31,347 nucleotides of DNA from Actinomycetes bacterium. GTDB lineage: Bacteria > Actinomycetota > Actinomycetes > Mycobacteriales > Mycobacteriaceae. The position numbers were made by a program, and so were the translations under genes. Below, one piece after another: positions 15,993 through 23,550 of the stretch. Within the stretch, counting starts at the first letter, position 1. Each line of letters begins with the position of its first letter. The notes beneath the pieces are model-generated. The model was not told where the DNA came from, did no database searches, and saw only the letters and a list, made by a program, of their open reading frames with translations. The stretch lies in NCBI GenBank assembly GCA_023416315.1, contig JAEZIA010000454.1:1-31347 (forward strand). Direction: 5' to 3'.

Positions 15993-16466
15993 TCAGCCAC
16001 TGTGCCCGCGCCGGTCCTCCTGCTTGAGGTAGTCCCTGGCCAGATCGGCGACGTGGTCGGGCAGCTGACCGCCAGCCACGTCGGCCAGACTGGTCTCCTC
16101 GAGCACCGAGCGCATGCTGGCGCGCAGGGCCCGCCACACATTGGTCAGTGCCGCCGTCGGCCCGCTGTAGGGCAGGTCACCGAGGCCGATGTCGCGCACG
16201 CTGGCCAACGGGCCGTCGATACAGCGCAACACGTCGGCGATGCTGATGTCCGCGGCGGCGCGGCCCAGCTCGTAGCCGCCGTCGCGCCCGCGATGGCTGC
16301 GGACCAGCCGGTCGGTGCGCAGATCAGAAAGGATGTCGACGAGGAACTGCGCGGGGATGCCCTGGGCCTTCGCCAAGTCTTCGGTCTTCACCAGCGACCC
16401 GGTGTCGACGGACGCCAGCTGGATCATGGCGCGGACGGCGTATTCCGCCTTGGCTGACATCCGCAT
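15993..16466 (-). CDS. Rrf2-family transcriptional regulator (Rv1287-like)
   Basis: A 157-residue winged-helix repressor of the Rrf2 family, recalled as nearly identical in its core to M. tuberculosis Rv1287. The DNA-binding domain covers residues 1-85 (MRMSAKAEYAVRAMIQLA, LAKAQGIPAQFLVDIL, VRSHRGRDGGYELGR). Iron-sulfur members such as IscR carry three cysteines at about 90-105; this protein has only Cys82, so it probably holds no cluster and is more like the cysteine-metabolism regulator CymR. In M. tuberculosis the gene adjoins cysN; here it has stayed in the same neighbourhood about 4 kb from the cys operon. Start is ATG at 16466. It lies 36 bp behind an exported-protein gene and may share its transcript. 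Confidence 0.88.
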   Translation of the reverse strand: MRMSAKAEYAVRAMIQLASVDTGSLVKTEDLAKAQGIPAQFLVDILSDLRTDRLVRSHRGRDGGYELGRAAADISIADVLRCIDGPLASVRDIGLGDLPYSGPTAALTNVWRALRASMRSVLEETSLADVAGGQLPDHVADLARDYLKQEDRRGHSG

Positions 16467-16502
16467 TCCGCGAATTCTGCCACTGCGCGCCCGGGGGCCG
16501 GA

Positions 16503-17621
16503 TCACGGCGTGTCTGGGGCGGATGCTGCCGGGGCCGCTGGGGCCGGCGCGGCGGCAGCCGGTCGATGCGGCCGGTAGGGGCTCAACGCCTTGCGCAGGG
16601 TGTCGGCGAATCGGTCCAACGACGTGCGGACTCCGGTGACCGACGTCTCGACCTGCTGCTGCACCGACGACTGCGGGGCCGTCGTGCGCGGCACCGCCTT
16701 ATTACCGTCGCTCAGATCGGTGCCGCCGTTGACGGTCGTCGGTTTGGCCTCGGTGTCGATGCCGGCCGACTCGGTGGGGGCCTCGGTGAGTGACGCACTC
16801 GATGTCGTAGCCGACGCCGGCCCGCGACGGTGACCCAACGTCCGGCGTAGCGAGCTCACGCTGTCGACCGCCGCGGACAGGGTGACCATCGGTCGGGCTG
16901 TCGGCCCCGGCCGGGTCTGCGCAGGCCGCCGCAGGATGTCGGCCAGCTGGGTCAGCCGTTGCCGAACCTCGGTGCGGATCGCCTTGATGATCTTCGACGA
17001 CGGACCGATCGGCACCGCCACAACCCGAAGAGCCGAGGTGATGGCGGCGTCGACGTCACCGTCGGTGAGGACGGCGAGTCGATCCGCGATCAGCCTTGGC
17101 CTGGCGACAGCGATCCTGGCGGCAGCGACGGTCGACTCGACCACCTGCACGCTGACATAGCCGACGTAATCGGCAACGGAGGTGACGGCCTGCCGCAGGG
17201 CTCGGTCCTGGATCACCGCGGGAGACGCGACAGTCGGAGCGTCCGCAGCCGTGCCGCGGAGAAGGTCGGCGACGGTGGGCGGCGGCACCAGCGGGTGCGG
17301 GGCGCGCGGCGGTGTCGGCGTCCCGGGCACCTCACTCCAGAACGCGTCGTCCACCGCGCGTCCGCTGAGCATCGTGACAGTCGCGACGGCCCCTGCGACC
17401 ACCCGCTTGAACGGCTCGGCCGGATTCGCTGCCCCGACATCCCTGGTGAGCGTCTCCAGCAGAGCCCGGTCGAGTGCGTCGGACCGGGCAGAATCGGCCG
17501 ACAGCTTCACTGCCGGGACGCGAATATCCGACGAGGGGGCCGAAACGGGATTGGCGACCACCACCGTCGCACCGATGAGGGCCACACCCGTCGTGAATAT
17601 CGCGCCAATCCCCCGCCGCAC
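16503..17621 (-). CDS. Exported mycobacterial protein of unknown function (paired with the gene at 17807)
   Basis: A 372-residue exported protein. An N-terminal signal or anchor at about 1-28 (VRRGIGAIFTTGVALIGATV, then VANPVSA) leads into DIRVPAVKLSAD, a pattern common at the N-termini of secreted proteins found mainly in mycobacteria. Residues 40-240 are mostly helical and Ala-rich. The rest is low complexity: Ser/Thr/Pro-rich at about 250-330, then a Pro/Ala-rich tail. No enzyme motif is seen. GTG at 17621 has a strong GGGAGGTGAG ribosome site; frame upstream of it is not needed. Its promoter shares direct repeats with that of the next exported-protein gene upstream, so the two are probably co-regulated. 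The Rrf2 gene follows 36 bp later. It may sit at the cell envelope; function is unknown. Confidence 0.75.
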   Translation of the reverse strand: MRRGIGAIFTTGVALIGATVVVANPVSAPSSDIRVPAVKLSADSARSDALDRALLETLTRDVGAANPAEPFKRVVAGAVATVTMLSGRAVDDAFWSEVPGTPTPPRAPHPLVPPPTVADLLRGTAADAPTVASPAVIQDRALRQAVTSVADYVGYVSVQVVESTVAAARIAVARPRLIADRLAVLTDGDVDAAITSALRVVAVPIGPSSKIIKAIRTEVRQRLTQLADILRRPAQTRPGPTARPMVTLSAAVDSVSSLRRTLGHRRGPASATTSSASLTEAPTESAGIDTEAKPTTVNGGTDLSDGNKAVPRTTAPQSSVQQQVETSVTGVRTSLDRFADTLRKALSPYRPHRPAAAAPAPAAPAASAPDTP

Positions 17622-17666
17622 CGCGTGCTCACCTCCCGGCGATCCTGCCCCCAAATGCCGGGCTTA

Positions 17667-17691
17667 AGAATACCTGAGAGGAAGCTTAGAG
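17667..17691 (-). promoter_or_regulatory. Direct repeats plus -10 box upstream of the exported-protein gene at 16503-17621
   Basis: On the minus strand CTCTAAGCT (17691-17683) and CTCTCAGGT (17680-17672) match at 7 of 9 bases with an 11-bp period, one helical turn. The second repeat runs into TATTCT (17672-17667), a TANNNT -10 box. The expected start site is about 40 nt before the GTG at 17621. This layout suits an OmpR/PhoB-family activator taking the place of a -35. The same layout is found at 19027-19051. Confidence 0.45.
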
Positions 17692-17749
17692 AGAAAGACC
17701 TATTTCTATTTCGGAATTTGTCTAATTTGACGAATAGGAAAATGGAACT

Positions 17750-17783
17750 CCCCTCCTTTTCAAATACTTTCGAAAAGGAGGGG
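17750..17783 (-). terminator. Perfect 12-bp stem-loop, probable terminator of the gene at 17807-18985
   Basis: CCCCTCCTTTTC (17750-17761) pairs perfectly with GAAAAGGAGGGG (17772-17783) around a 10-nt loop. It starts 23 bp past the stop codon of the minus-strand exported-protein gene. There is no T run directly after it on the minus strand, which is common for mycobacterial terminators. It would isolate that gene from the one at 16503-17621. Confidence 0.7.
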
Positions 17784-17806
17784 CCGTCCCGTTCAGCGCG
17801 GAGAGA

Positions 17807-18985
17807 TCACTCCCCGGAGTTACCGGCCGACGCTTTGGCTGCCCGCTTGGAGCCGGCAACGCCCTTCTTGGCGTTCGACTTGCCGCTCTTCGAGTGCGCG
17901 CCCTTGGCAGAACCACCGTTGCTGGCACCGGACTTGCCCGCGCTGGAGCCGCTGACATCGACGGACGTGGACGCGTCGACGGCCGCGACCCGCTTCGCCG
18001 ATGCCGACGGGGTCGCGGCGGCCTGCGCAGCCGCCGACGGCGGCGGTACCGGATCCGATGCGCCGGTCTGCGACAACGCCGTCGCGATTCCGTGCACGGC
18101 CGCCTGGATCTCGCCGCGGATACTGGGCACCACCGTTGCTGCGTCGACCTGCACGCCCGCGCCCACGGTCAGGTTCAGGAAGGTGCCCGGCAGACCGTTC
18201 GGCCCGAGGAAGCCGTCGACGGCGGCATTCCAGGCCTGCTCCGCGTTGCCGTTCGTCACACCGGTGATGATGTTCTGGACGACGCTACTGAACGTGTTGG
18301 CCAGCACCGTGGCCTGCCCGACGGAGCTCTGGATGACCAGGTTGACCAGCTCTGGAACGGCGTTGAGCAGGGCTGTCCCCCGCGCGACGGCGTTGTCGAG
18401 GAGGTAGTTGCCGTTGTCGAGGGCGACTTGGCCGGCAGCAATGAACGGCGTCACGATCGCACCCTGCAACGTCGCGATGGCACCGGGGATATCACCCGAC
18501 AATGCCTGCTGGGTCGCCGTGACGAATGCGCCGGGCAGGTTCCACGCCGCTTCGCTGGCGATCAGACCGATGGTCGTGAACGAATTCAGAGTGCTTTCCA
18601 GCGACGCGGCGCCGTTGAGCCCGACCTGCCGAAGAACCGGCACGGGGTCGTTGATCATCTGCGGCAGCAGACCGATCGAGTTGAAGTTGAAGCCGAGCGG
18701 GCTGGTGACGATGGCGTAGCCGCCGGGGCCGGTGATCCCGCCGAGGGCGGCGTACGCCGCAGGAGTGTTGCTCGTACTGACCAGCCACTGGTTGAAGGAA
18801 TTGAAGGTCCCAATGAGCTCGGAGAGCGGGCTGTCGAAGCCAGCGAGCGCGATCTGGCTCGCCGAGGGCACATTCAGGTCGGACAATGCGAGATTGGCCT
18901 GCGTTACCGGCGTCATTGCAATCGCACTGGCGCCGACAACGGCGGCAGTTCCCGCAATGAGCTGTGAGCGTATGGAGATTTGCAT
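17807..18985 (-). CDS. Exported mycobacterial protein with Lys/Ser-rich C-terminal tail
   Basis: A 392-residue secreted protein of unknown function. The signal peptide is residues 1-30 (MQISIRSQLIAG, hydrophobic core, cleavage near TPVTQA), followed by LALSDLNVPSASQIALAG, again the N-terminal pattern of mycobacterium-specific secreted proteins. Residues 50-310 are a Gly/Ala/Asn-rich helical domain without enzyme motifs. From about 325 an Ala/Ser stretch leads into a strongly basic tail of Lys, Ser, Gly and Ala (HSKSGKSNAKKGVAGSKRAAK), which could bind a negatively charged surface such as arabinogalactan-linked envelope, DNA or host glycans. ATG at 18985 follows GGGAGGGATTGAA. It has its own promoter with TTCTCAGGT repeats and a strong stem-loop after it. 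Confidence 0.75.
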   Translation of the reverse strand: MQISIRSQLIAGTAAVVGASAIAMTPVTQANLALSDLNVPSASQIALAGFDSPLSELIGTFNSFNQWLVSTSNTPAAYAALGGITGPGGYAIVTSPLGFNFNSIGLLPQMINDPVPVLRQVGLNGAASLESTLNSFTTIGLIASEAAWNLPGAFVTATQQALSGDIPGAIATLQGAIVTPFIAAGQVALDNGNYLLDNAVARGTALLNAVPELVNLVIQSSVGQATVLANTFSSVVQNIITGVTNGNAEQAWNAAVDGFLGPNGLPGTFLNLTVGAGVQVDAATVVPSIRGEIQAAVHGIATALSQTGASDPVPPPSAAAQAAATPSASAKRVAAVDASTSVDVSGSSAGKSGASNGGSAKGAHSKSGKSNAKKGVAGSKRAAKASAGNSGE

Positions 18986-19026
18986 TTCAATCCCTCCCGG
19001 GCTCGGCGTCAACACTGACAAAACTG

Positions 19027-19051
19027 ACGGTACCTGAGAAAAACCTGAGAA
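19027..19051 (-). promoter_or_regulatory. Exact 11-bp-period direct repeats plus -10 box upstream of the exported-protein gene at 17807-18985
   Basis: On the minus strand TTCTCAGGT occurs twice, at 19051-19043 and 19040-19032, exactly 11 bp apart. The second copy continues into TACCGT (19032-19027), a TANNNT -10 box. The start site would lie about 35 nt before the ATG at 18985. Repeats at one helical turn are typical of OmpR/PhoB-type response regulators; PhoP and MprA are candidates in mycobacteria. I cannot name the regulator from sequence. Confidence 0.5.
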
Positions 19052-19254
19052 CCCAGGAAAATTAACGCATTTGCCGAAACATCTTTTTGACTTCACAGTT
19101 AAAATTTTCCGTAGTGAAGCCTAGGCTGAGGCGGAAAGCCCGCTATACGTGCTGGAAGCGAATATGGAAGACGCTATAGCAAATATTCATTCCGGTATAT
19201 CTGACCGATCTGGCTGACCGTCGGGGCGGCAGCAGGCCCGCCTTCGGAACCGCT

Positions 19255-19294
19255 CTTCTCAGGTTTCCGGGCCCTGCTTCTCAGGTTTGCGGGC
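19255..19294 (+). repeat. Two 18-bp direct repeats with 22-bp period
   Basis: CTTCTCAGGTTTCCGGGC (19255-19272) recurs at 19277-19294 as CTTCTCAGGTTTGCGGGC, one mismatch, 22 bp apart, exactly two 11-bp turns. The core TTCTCAGGT is the same nonamer as the promoter repeats at 19032-19051 but in opposite orientation and about 200 bp further from the gene. It may be a distal binding site or simply a duplicated sequence. Confidence 0.6.
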
Positions 19295-19305
19295 TCGGGA
19301 GGGTG

Positions 19306-19905
19306 TCAGTCCGGGATGGCGGCCGCGTCCGGCACGACGACAGCGAACAAATCCTTCAGCGCTGCCAGGCTCGCCGCGTGCAGCGATGCCGCGGGTATGC
19401 CGTCGCCTGTCACTCCTGGCAACGAGCGCGTCGCGGTGGCGTCGGCCACCACGGTCGGCGCGTAACCGAGGTTGAAGGCGCCTCGTGCGGTCGAGTTGAT
19501 GCACATGTGCGTCATGAACCCGGCGATGATCAGATTCTGGGCACCGACCGATTTGAGCTGTTCGTCGAGACCGGTGTTGACGAACGAATTGGGGTAGTTC
19601 TTGACCACGACCGGTTCGGATGCCCGCGGCGCGACCCTGGACACGATCGCTCCGCTGTCGCCGCTGATGTCGTAGAGCGAGCCCGGACCGTCGTCATGCT
19701 GGATGTGGACGATCGGGATGCCTGCGCTACGGGCGCGATCCAGTAGGGCGGCCGCCTCGTCGAGTGCGGCCTGCACACCCTCGAGCTCCATGACGCCTTG
19801 GGTGTACGTGTTCTGGCAATCCACCAGGATCAGCGTCGACTCGGCAAGGCGTGGCGGATCGAGGGGAAGGCCGGCCAGGGCGCGCAGGGTGGTCGGTTCA
19901 CTCAT
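19306..19905 (-). CDS. Isochorismatase-family cysteine hydrolase
   Basis: A 199-residue hydrolase with the family's catalytic triad: Asp29 (LILVDCQNTY), Lys102 (VVVKNYPNSF) and Cys135 (FMTHMCINSTAR). Relatives with the cysteine hydrolyse amide bonds in nicotinamide, carbamoylated amines, ureidoacrylate and similar compounds; those without it cleave isochorismate. The substrate here is unknown. The ATG at 19905 lies 9 bp behind the cysQ stop, so it is probably the last gene of the cysD-cysNC-cysQ operon. A link to sulfur or sulfonucleotide metabolism is an inference from position only. Confidence 0.85.
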   Translation of the reverse strand: MSEPTTLRALAGLPLDPPRLAESTLILVDCQNTYTQGVMELEGVQAALDEAAALLDRARSAGIPIVHIQHDDGPGSLYDISGDSGAIVSRVAPRASEPVVVKNYPNSFVNTGLDEQLKSVGAQNLIIAGFMTHMCINSTARGAFNLGYAPTVVADATATRSLPGVTGDGIPAASLHAASLAALKDLFAVVVPDAAAIPD

Positions 19906-19914
19906 GGGCCAACG

Positions 19915-20643
19915 TTACTGCGTCGCAGCCAGCACCGCTTCGGCATACTCCGGCCGGCACACCACGACATCGGGCAGCAGTGGGTCGGGCCGGTTGTACT
20001 GCAGCGGCGAGCCGTCGATGCGGGATGTATGCAGCCCGGCGGCCCTGGCCACGGCCACCGGGGCGGCCGAATCCCACTCGTACTGCCCGCCGGCATGCAC
20101 GTAGACATCCGCCCGGCCCTGCACCACGGCCGCGACTTTCGCCCCGGCAGAACCCATTTCGACCAGCACCCCGCTCAGGGCGTCGCGGACCTGCAGAGCA
20201 ACCGCGGGCGGCCGAGTCCGCGACACCACGATTCGCGGCGCGTCCGGTGCGGGCGGTGGCGCCGGGACCGAAGGGGTGGCCAAGGTGACATCCTGGGCGG
20301 GCAACACCACCGCGCCGGCGATGAGCTCGCCGTCCTGCCACAGCGCCACGTGCACGGCCCAGTCGTCGCGATCGAGTTCGGAGAATTCCCGGGTGCCGTC
20401 GAGGGGGTCGACGATCCACACCCGACCGCTGCGCAACCGGATCGGATCGTCGGCACCCTCCTCGGAGAGCACCGCATCCGCCGGGCGCGCCGCGGCGAGC
20501 GCTTCCATCAGGTAATCATGAGACCGCTTGTCGCCAGCGGCTTTTCGCTCCGCACCGGAGGCGTCGGCCAGCTCGGCCCGAACCTCCAGCAGCAACCTGC
20601 CCGCGGCGGTGGCGAGCTCGGCCGCCAGGTCGTGGTCGCTCAC
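19915..20643 (-). CDS. cysQ: 3'(2'),5'-bisphosphate nucleotidase CysQ
   Basis: A 242-residue member of the Mg-dependent, lithium-sensitive phosphatase family that removes the 3'-phosphate from PAP (and PAPS), clearing the by-product of sulfation and sulfate reduction. Metal-binding motifs are present: SEEGADD (Glu61, Glu62), WIVDPLDGTREF (Asp79, Asp82) and GGQYEWDSAAPVAVARAAG near the C-terminus. It resembles M. tuberculosis CysQ (Rv2131c). The frame extends upstream to 21072 inside cysNC, but GTG at 20643 overlaps the cysNC stop as GTGA and starts the conserved domain. In M. tuberculosis cysQ is remote from cysDNC; here it is coupled to it. Confidence 0.9.
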   Translation of the reverse strand: MSDHDLAAELATAAGRLLLEVRAELADASGAERKAAGDKRSHDYLMEALAAARPADAVLSEEGADDPIRLRSGRVWIVDPLDGTREFSELDRDDWAVHVALWQDGELIAGAVVLPAQDVTLATPSVPAPPPAPDAPRIVVSRTRPPAVALQVRDALSGVLVEMGSAGAKVAAVVQGRADVYVHAGGQYEWDSAAPVAVARAAGLHTSRIDGSPLQYNRPDPLLPDVVVCRPEYAEAVLAATQ

Positions 20644-22490
20644 TGCTGGCCTTCGAGCAGATCGATGACCTGCTGGGCCAGCTCGTCGCAGCTGTACTGC
20701 GGGGTGAGCCGCAGATCGGGGTTCTTCGGTCGCTGATACGGGCTGTCGATCCCGGTGAAGTGGGTGATCTCCCCCGCCCTGGCTTTGGCGTAGAGCCCCT
20801 TGGGGTCCCGCCGTTCGCAGTCTTCCAGCGGTGTGTCGACGAAGATCTCGAAGAACTGCACGTCCTGGTCGGCGTGGACCTTGCGGGCCAGTTCCCGGTG
20901 TTCCTCCAGCGGGCTGATCACCGGCACCAGAACGGTCAGACCGGCATCGGCCATCAAGGTGGCGATGTGGGCCAGCCGGCGAAGGTTCTCGGCTCGATCG
21001 GCCATCGAGAAGCCGAGGTCGGCGTTGAGTCCGTGCCGCAGGTTGTCGCCGTCGAGAATGTAGGCAGGGCAACCATGTTCGAGCAGCTTCTGTTCGACCA
21101 GGACGGCCACCGACGACTTACCGGATCCGGACAGGCCGGTGAACCACAGCGTCCGCCCCTTGGTCAGCCGGTCGCCCGCGGTCACCAGCGACTGGTGGCG
21201 CACGGTGTTCGGCGACGCGGAGCGCGTCGACGTCGGCGCGGTATCACGGACCATGCCCGCCGCGACGGTCACGTTGGTGTCCGGGTCGATCAGGATGAAC
21301 GACCCGGTCGCGGCGTTGCGGGAGTATTCGTCGAGCAGCAGCGGCACCTGCGTGCGCAGGGTCACCCGGCCGAGTTCGTTGAGTTTCAACGCCGTTGCGC
21401 TCTTGTCGCGGTGCAGCGTATTGACATCGAGGCGATAGTCCAGGCCGGCGACCCGGGCCCTGGTGGTCCGGGTGGTCTGCTTGATGATGTAGTCGCGCCC
21501 GGGCTCCAGCGCAGATTCGTCGGCCATCCAGCACACGGTGGCGTCGAACTCGCTCGTGGCCACCGGCTGGTTCTGCGGACGGGCCAGCATGTCACCGCGG
21601 GAGATGTCGATGTCGTCGGCGAGGCTGATCGACACCGCCATTGGTGGGAAGGCCTCCTCGACTGGGCCGGTCGGGCCGTCGATTGCGGTGATACGACTGG
21701 ACTTTCCGCTGGGCAGTACGACGATCTCGTCGCCGGGGCGCATCACACCGCTGGCGATGGTGCCCGCGTAACTGCGATGGTCGGCGTGTTCAATCGTCTG
21801 CGGCCGGATCACGTACTGCACCGGGAAGCGCACGTCGACCAGGTTGCGGTCGCCGGCGATGTAGACGTCTTCGAGGTGGCTCAGCAGCGGCGGGCCGTCA
21901 TACCACGGCGCCTTGTCCGACTTGGTCACCACGTTGTCGCCGTTGAGCGCCGACATCGGGATGGTCGTGACGTCCTGGATGTCGAGGCGCGCGGCGAACG
22001 CGTGGAACTCCTCCCGGATCCACTCGAAACGCTCACGGTCCCAATCGATCAGGTCCATCTTGTTGACGGCCAACACCACGTGCTGAACCCCGAGCAGCGA
22101 GGCCAGGAACGCGTGCCTGCGGGACTGCTCGAGCAGGCCGTGGCGGGCGTCGACGAGCACGATCGCCAGCTGTGCGGTCGAGGTTCCGGTCACCATGTTG
22201 CGGGTGTACTGGATGTGGCCCGGGGTGTCGGCGATGATGAATTTCCGCTTGGCGGTGGCGAAATAGCGGTAGGCGACGTCGATCGTGATGCCCTGCTCGC
22301 GCTCGGAGCGCAGCCCATCGGTCACCAGCGCGAGGTCGGTGTAGTCATTGCCGCGCTCGCGCGAGGTCCGCTCGACCGCGGCAAGCTGGTCTTCCATCAC
22401 GGCTTTGGAGTCGTAGAGCAACCGGCCGATCAACGTCGACTTGCCGTCGTCGACCGAACCGGCGGTGGCGATTCGCAGAAGCGTCGTCAT
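20640..22490 (-). CDS. cysNC: Bifunctional sulfate adenylyltransferase large subunit / APS kinase (CysNC)
   Basis: A 616-residue fusion. The N-terminal part is the CysN GTPase, which drives ATP sulfurylase with CysD: P-loop GSVDDGKST (11-19), DTPGHIQYTRNM and NKMD, followed by the elongation-factor-like barrels. The C-terminal part from about residue 440 is APS kinase, which phosphorylates APS to PAPS: P-loop GLSGSGKSS (about 451-459), DGDNLRHGL, and FVDTPLEDCERRDPKGLYAKARAG. The frame is open upstream to 22598, but the ATG at 22490 begins MTTLLRIATAGSVDDGKST as in relatives and has a GAAGAAGAGAG purine run before it. It follows cysD by 34 bp and overlaps cysQ by 4 bp. Confidence 0.95.
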   Translation of the reverse strand: MTTLLRIATAGSVDDGKSTLIGRLLYDSKAVMEDQLAAVERTSRERGNDYTDLALVTDGLRSEREQGITIDVAYRYFATAKRKFIIADTPGHIQYTRNMVTGTSTAQLAIVLVDARHGLLEQSRRHAFLASLLGVQHVVLAVNKMDLIDWDRERFEWIREEFHAFAARLDIQDVTTIPMSALNGDNVVTKSDKAPWYDGPPLLSHLEDVYIAGDRNLVDVRFPVQYVIRPQTIEHADHRSYAGTIASGVMRPGDEIVVLPSGKSSRITAIDGPTGPVEEAFPPMAVSISLADDIDISRGDMLARPQNQPVATSEFDATVCWMADESALEPGRDYIIKQTTRTTRARVAGLDYRLDVNTLHRDKSATALKLNELGRVTLRTQVPLLLDEYSRNAATGSFILIDPDTNVTVAAGMVRDTAPTSTRSASPNTVRHQSLVTAGDRLTKGRTLWFTGLSGSGKSSVAVLVEQKLLEHGCPAYILDGDNLRHGLNADLGFSMADRAENLRRLAHIATLMADAGLTVLVPVISPLEEHRELARKVHADQDVQFFEIFVDTPLEDCERRDPKGLYAKARAGEITHFTGIDSPYQRPKNPDLRLTPQYSCDELAQQVIDLLEGQQ

Positions 22491-22524
22491 CAGCTGTGCA
22501 CTCTCTTCTTCGCGCAAGCGCTCA

Positions 22525-23451
22525 TCAGAAATACCCTTCCCGCTTGCGGTCTTCCATCCCGGCTTCGGAGATGCGGTCGTCGGCGCGGGTGGCGCCACGT
22601 TCGGTCAGCCGCGACACCGCGGTCTCGGCGATCACCTCCTCGACGGTGGCCGCGGTGGACTCCACGCAGCCCGTGCAGGTGACATCACCGACGGTGCGGA
22701 AGCGCACCGAGGTCTCGAAGACCTTCTCGTCGGGCGCGGGCTGCAGGAACTGATGGACCGCCAGCAGCATGCCGTCGCGCTGGAACACCTGCCTCGGGTG
22801 GGCGTAGTAGATAGCCGGGAGGGTGATCTCCTCGGCGCCGATGTAGGCCCAGATGTCGTACTCGGTCCAGTTGGACAGCGGGAACACGCGGATGTGCTCA
22901 CCCTTGCGGTGGCGTCCGTTGTATAGGTTCCACAACTCGGGGCGCTGCGCCTTGGGGTCCCACTGACCGAACTCGTCTCGGAAGCTGAACACCCGCTCCT
23001 TGGCCCTGGCCTTCTCCTCGTCGCGGCGGGCACCGCCGAACGCGGCGTCGAATTTGTTCTCTCGGATGCCACGCAACAGCGTGACGGTCTGCAGCGGGTT
23101 GCGCGACGGCCCGTTGTCGACCACCCGGCCCGCGTCGATGTCGTCCTGCACGCTGGCGACCACGAGCCGCAGGCCGTACCGGGCGACCAATTCGTCCCGG
23201 GTGGCGATCACCTCTTCGAAGTTGTGGCCGGTGTCGACGTGCATCACCGGGAACGGCAGCCGGCCGGGGGCGAAGGCCTTGATCGCCAGGTGCAACATCA
23301 CGATCGAGTCCTTGCCGCCGGAGAACAGCAGCACCGGCCGCTCGAACTCGGCCGCGACCTCGCGGATGATGTGAATCGCCTCGGCCTCCAGCGACCGAAG
23401 ATGGCTCAGCTCGTATTGCCCCGGTTTGGGGCGCTCGACCGCCGTCGTCAT
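22525..23451 (-). CDS. cysD: Sulfate adenylyltransferase small subunit CysD
   Basis: A 308-residue ATP sulfurylase subunit that adenylates sulfate to APS, powered by GTP hydrolysis on CysN. The PP-loop LLFSGGKDS is at about 41-49. Family segments HVDTGHNFEEVIATRDEL, GGARRDEEKARAKERVFSFRD, FPLSNWTEYDIWAYI and RFRTVGDVTCTGC follow, and the C-terminus ends DRKREGYF as in other CysD proteins. The ATG at 23451 follows CGAGGAAAC. A SigA-type promoter lies 51-79 bp upstream. It is the first gene of cysD-cysNC-cysQ-hydrolase. Confidence 0.95.
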   Translation of the reverse strand: MTTAVERPKPGQYELSHLRSLEAEAIHIIREVAAEFERPVLLFSGGKDSIVMLHLAIKAFAPGRLPFPVMHVDTGHNFEEVIATRDELVARYGLRLVVASVQDDIDAGRVVDNGPSRNPLQTVTLLRGIRENKFDAAFGGARRDEEKARAKERVFSFRDEFGQWDPKAQRPELWNLYNGRHRKGEHIRVFPLSNWTEYDIWAYIGAEEITLPAIYYAHPRQVFQRDGMLLAVHQFLQPAPDEKVFETSVRFRTVGDVTCTGCVESTAATVEEVIAETAVSRLTERGATRADDRISEAGMEDRKREGYF

Positions 23452-23501
23452 GTTTCCTCGTAAAGTTGGTAGGATTGACCAGAATTACAAAGCTAACCCG
23501 G

Positions 23502-23530
23502 AATCTAACGAGCACGACGAACTAAGTCAA
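23502..23530 (-). promoter_or_regulatory. SigA-type promoter of the cysD operon with CTAAC repeats
   Basis: On the minus strand TTGACT (23530-23525), a 17-nt spacer and TAGATT (23507-23502) form a near-consensus promoter just after the canA stop. Transcription should start near 23495, leaving a leader of about 44 nt with a GAGGAAAC ribosome site. CTAAC on the plus strand occurs at 23493-23497 and 23505-23509, 12 bp apart across the -10, a possible operator. Confidence 0.72.
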
Positions 23531-23550
23531 GAGTTCACCGCGCAGAAAAA

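Larger units (their letters stand above)
18986..19305. other. AT-richer intergenic region with promoter and repeats
   Basis: This 320-bp gap holds no gene. It is clearly richer in A and T than its surroundings between about 19050 and 19200. Its left end holds the promoter and repeats of the minus-strand exported-protein gene. Its right end holds two imperfect copies of an 18-bp direct repeat and a possible hairpin (GCAGGCCCG at 19232-19240 with CGGGCCCTGC at 19268-19277, one bulge), which may serve as terminator for the isochorismatase-like gene. Confidence 0.55.

Noticed and set aside
20760..22682. A 640-residue plus-strand frame opposite cysNC
   Set aside because: CysN and APS kinase motifs are unmistakable on the minus strand; this frame has none.
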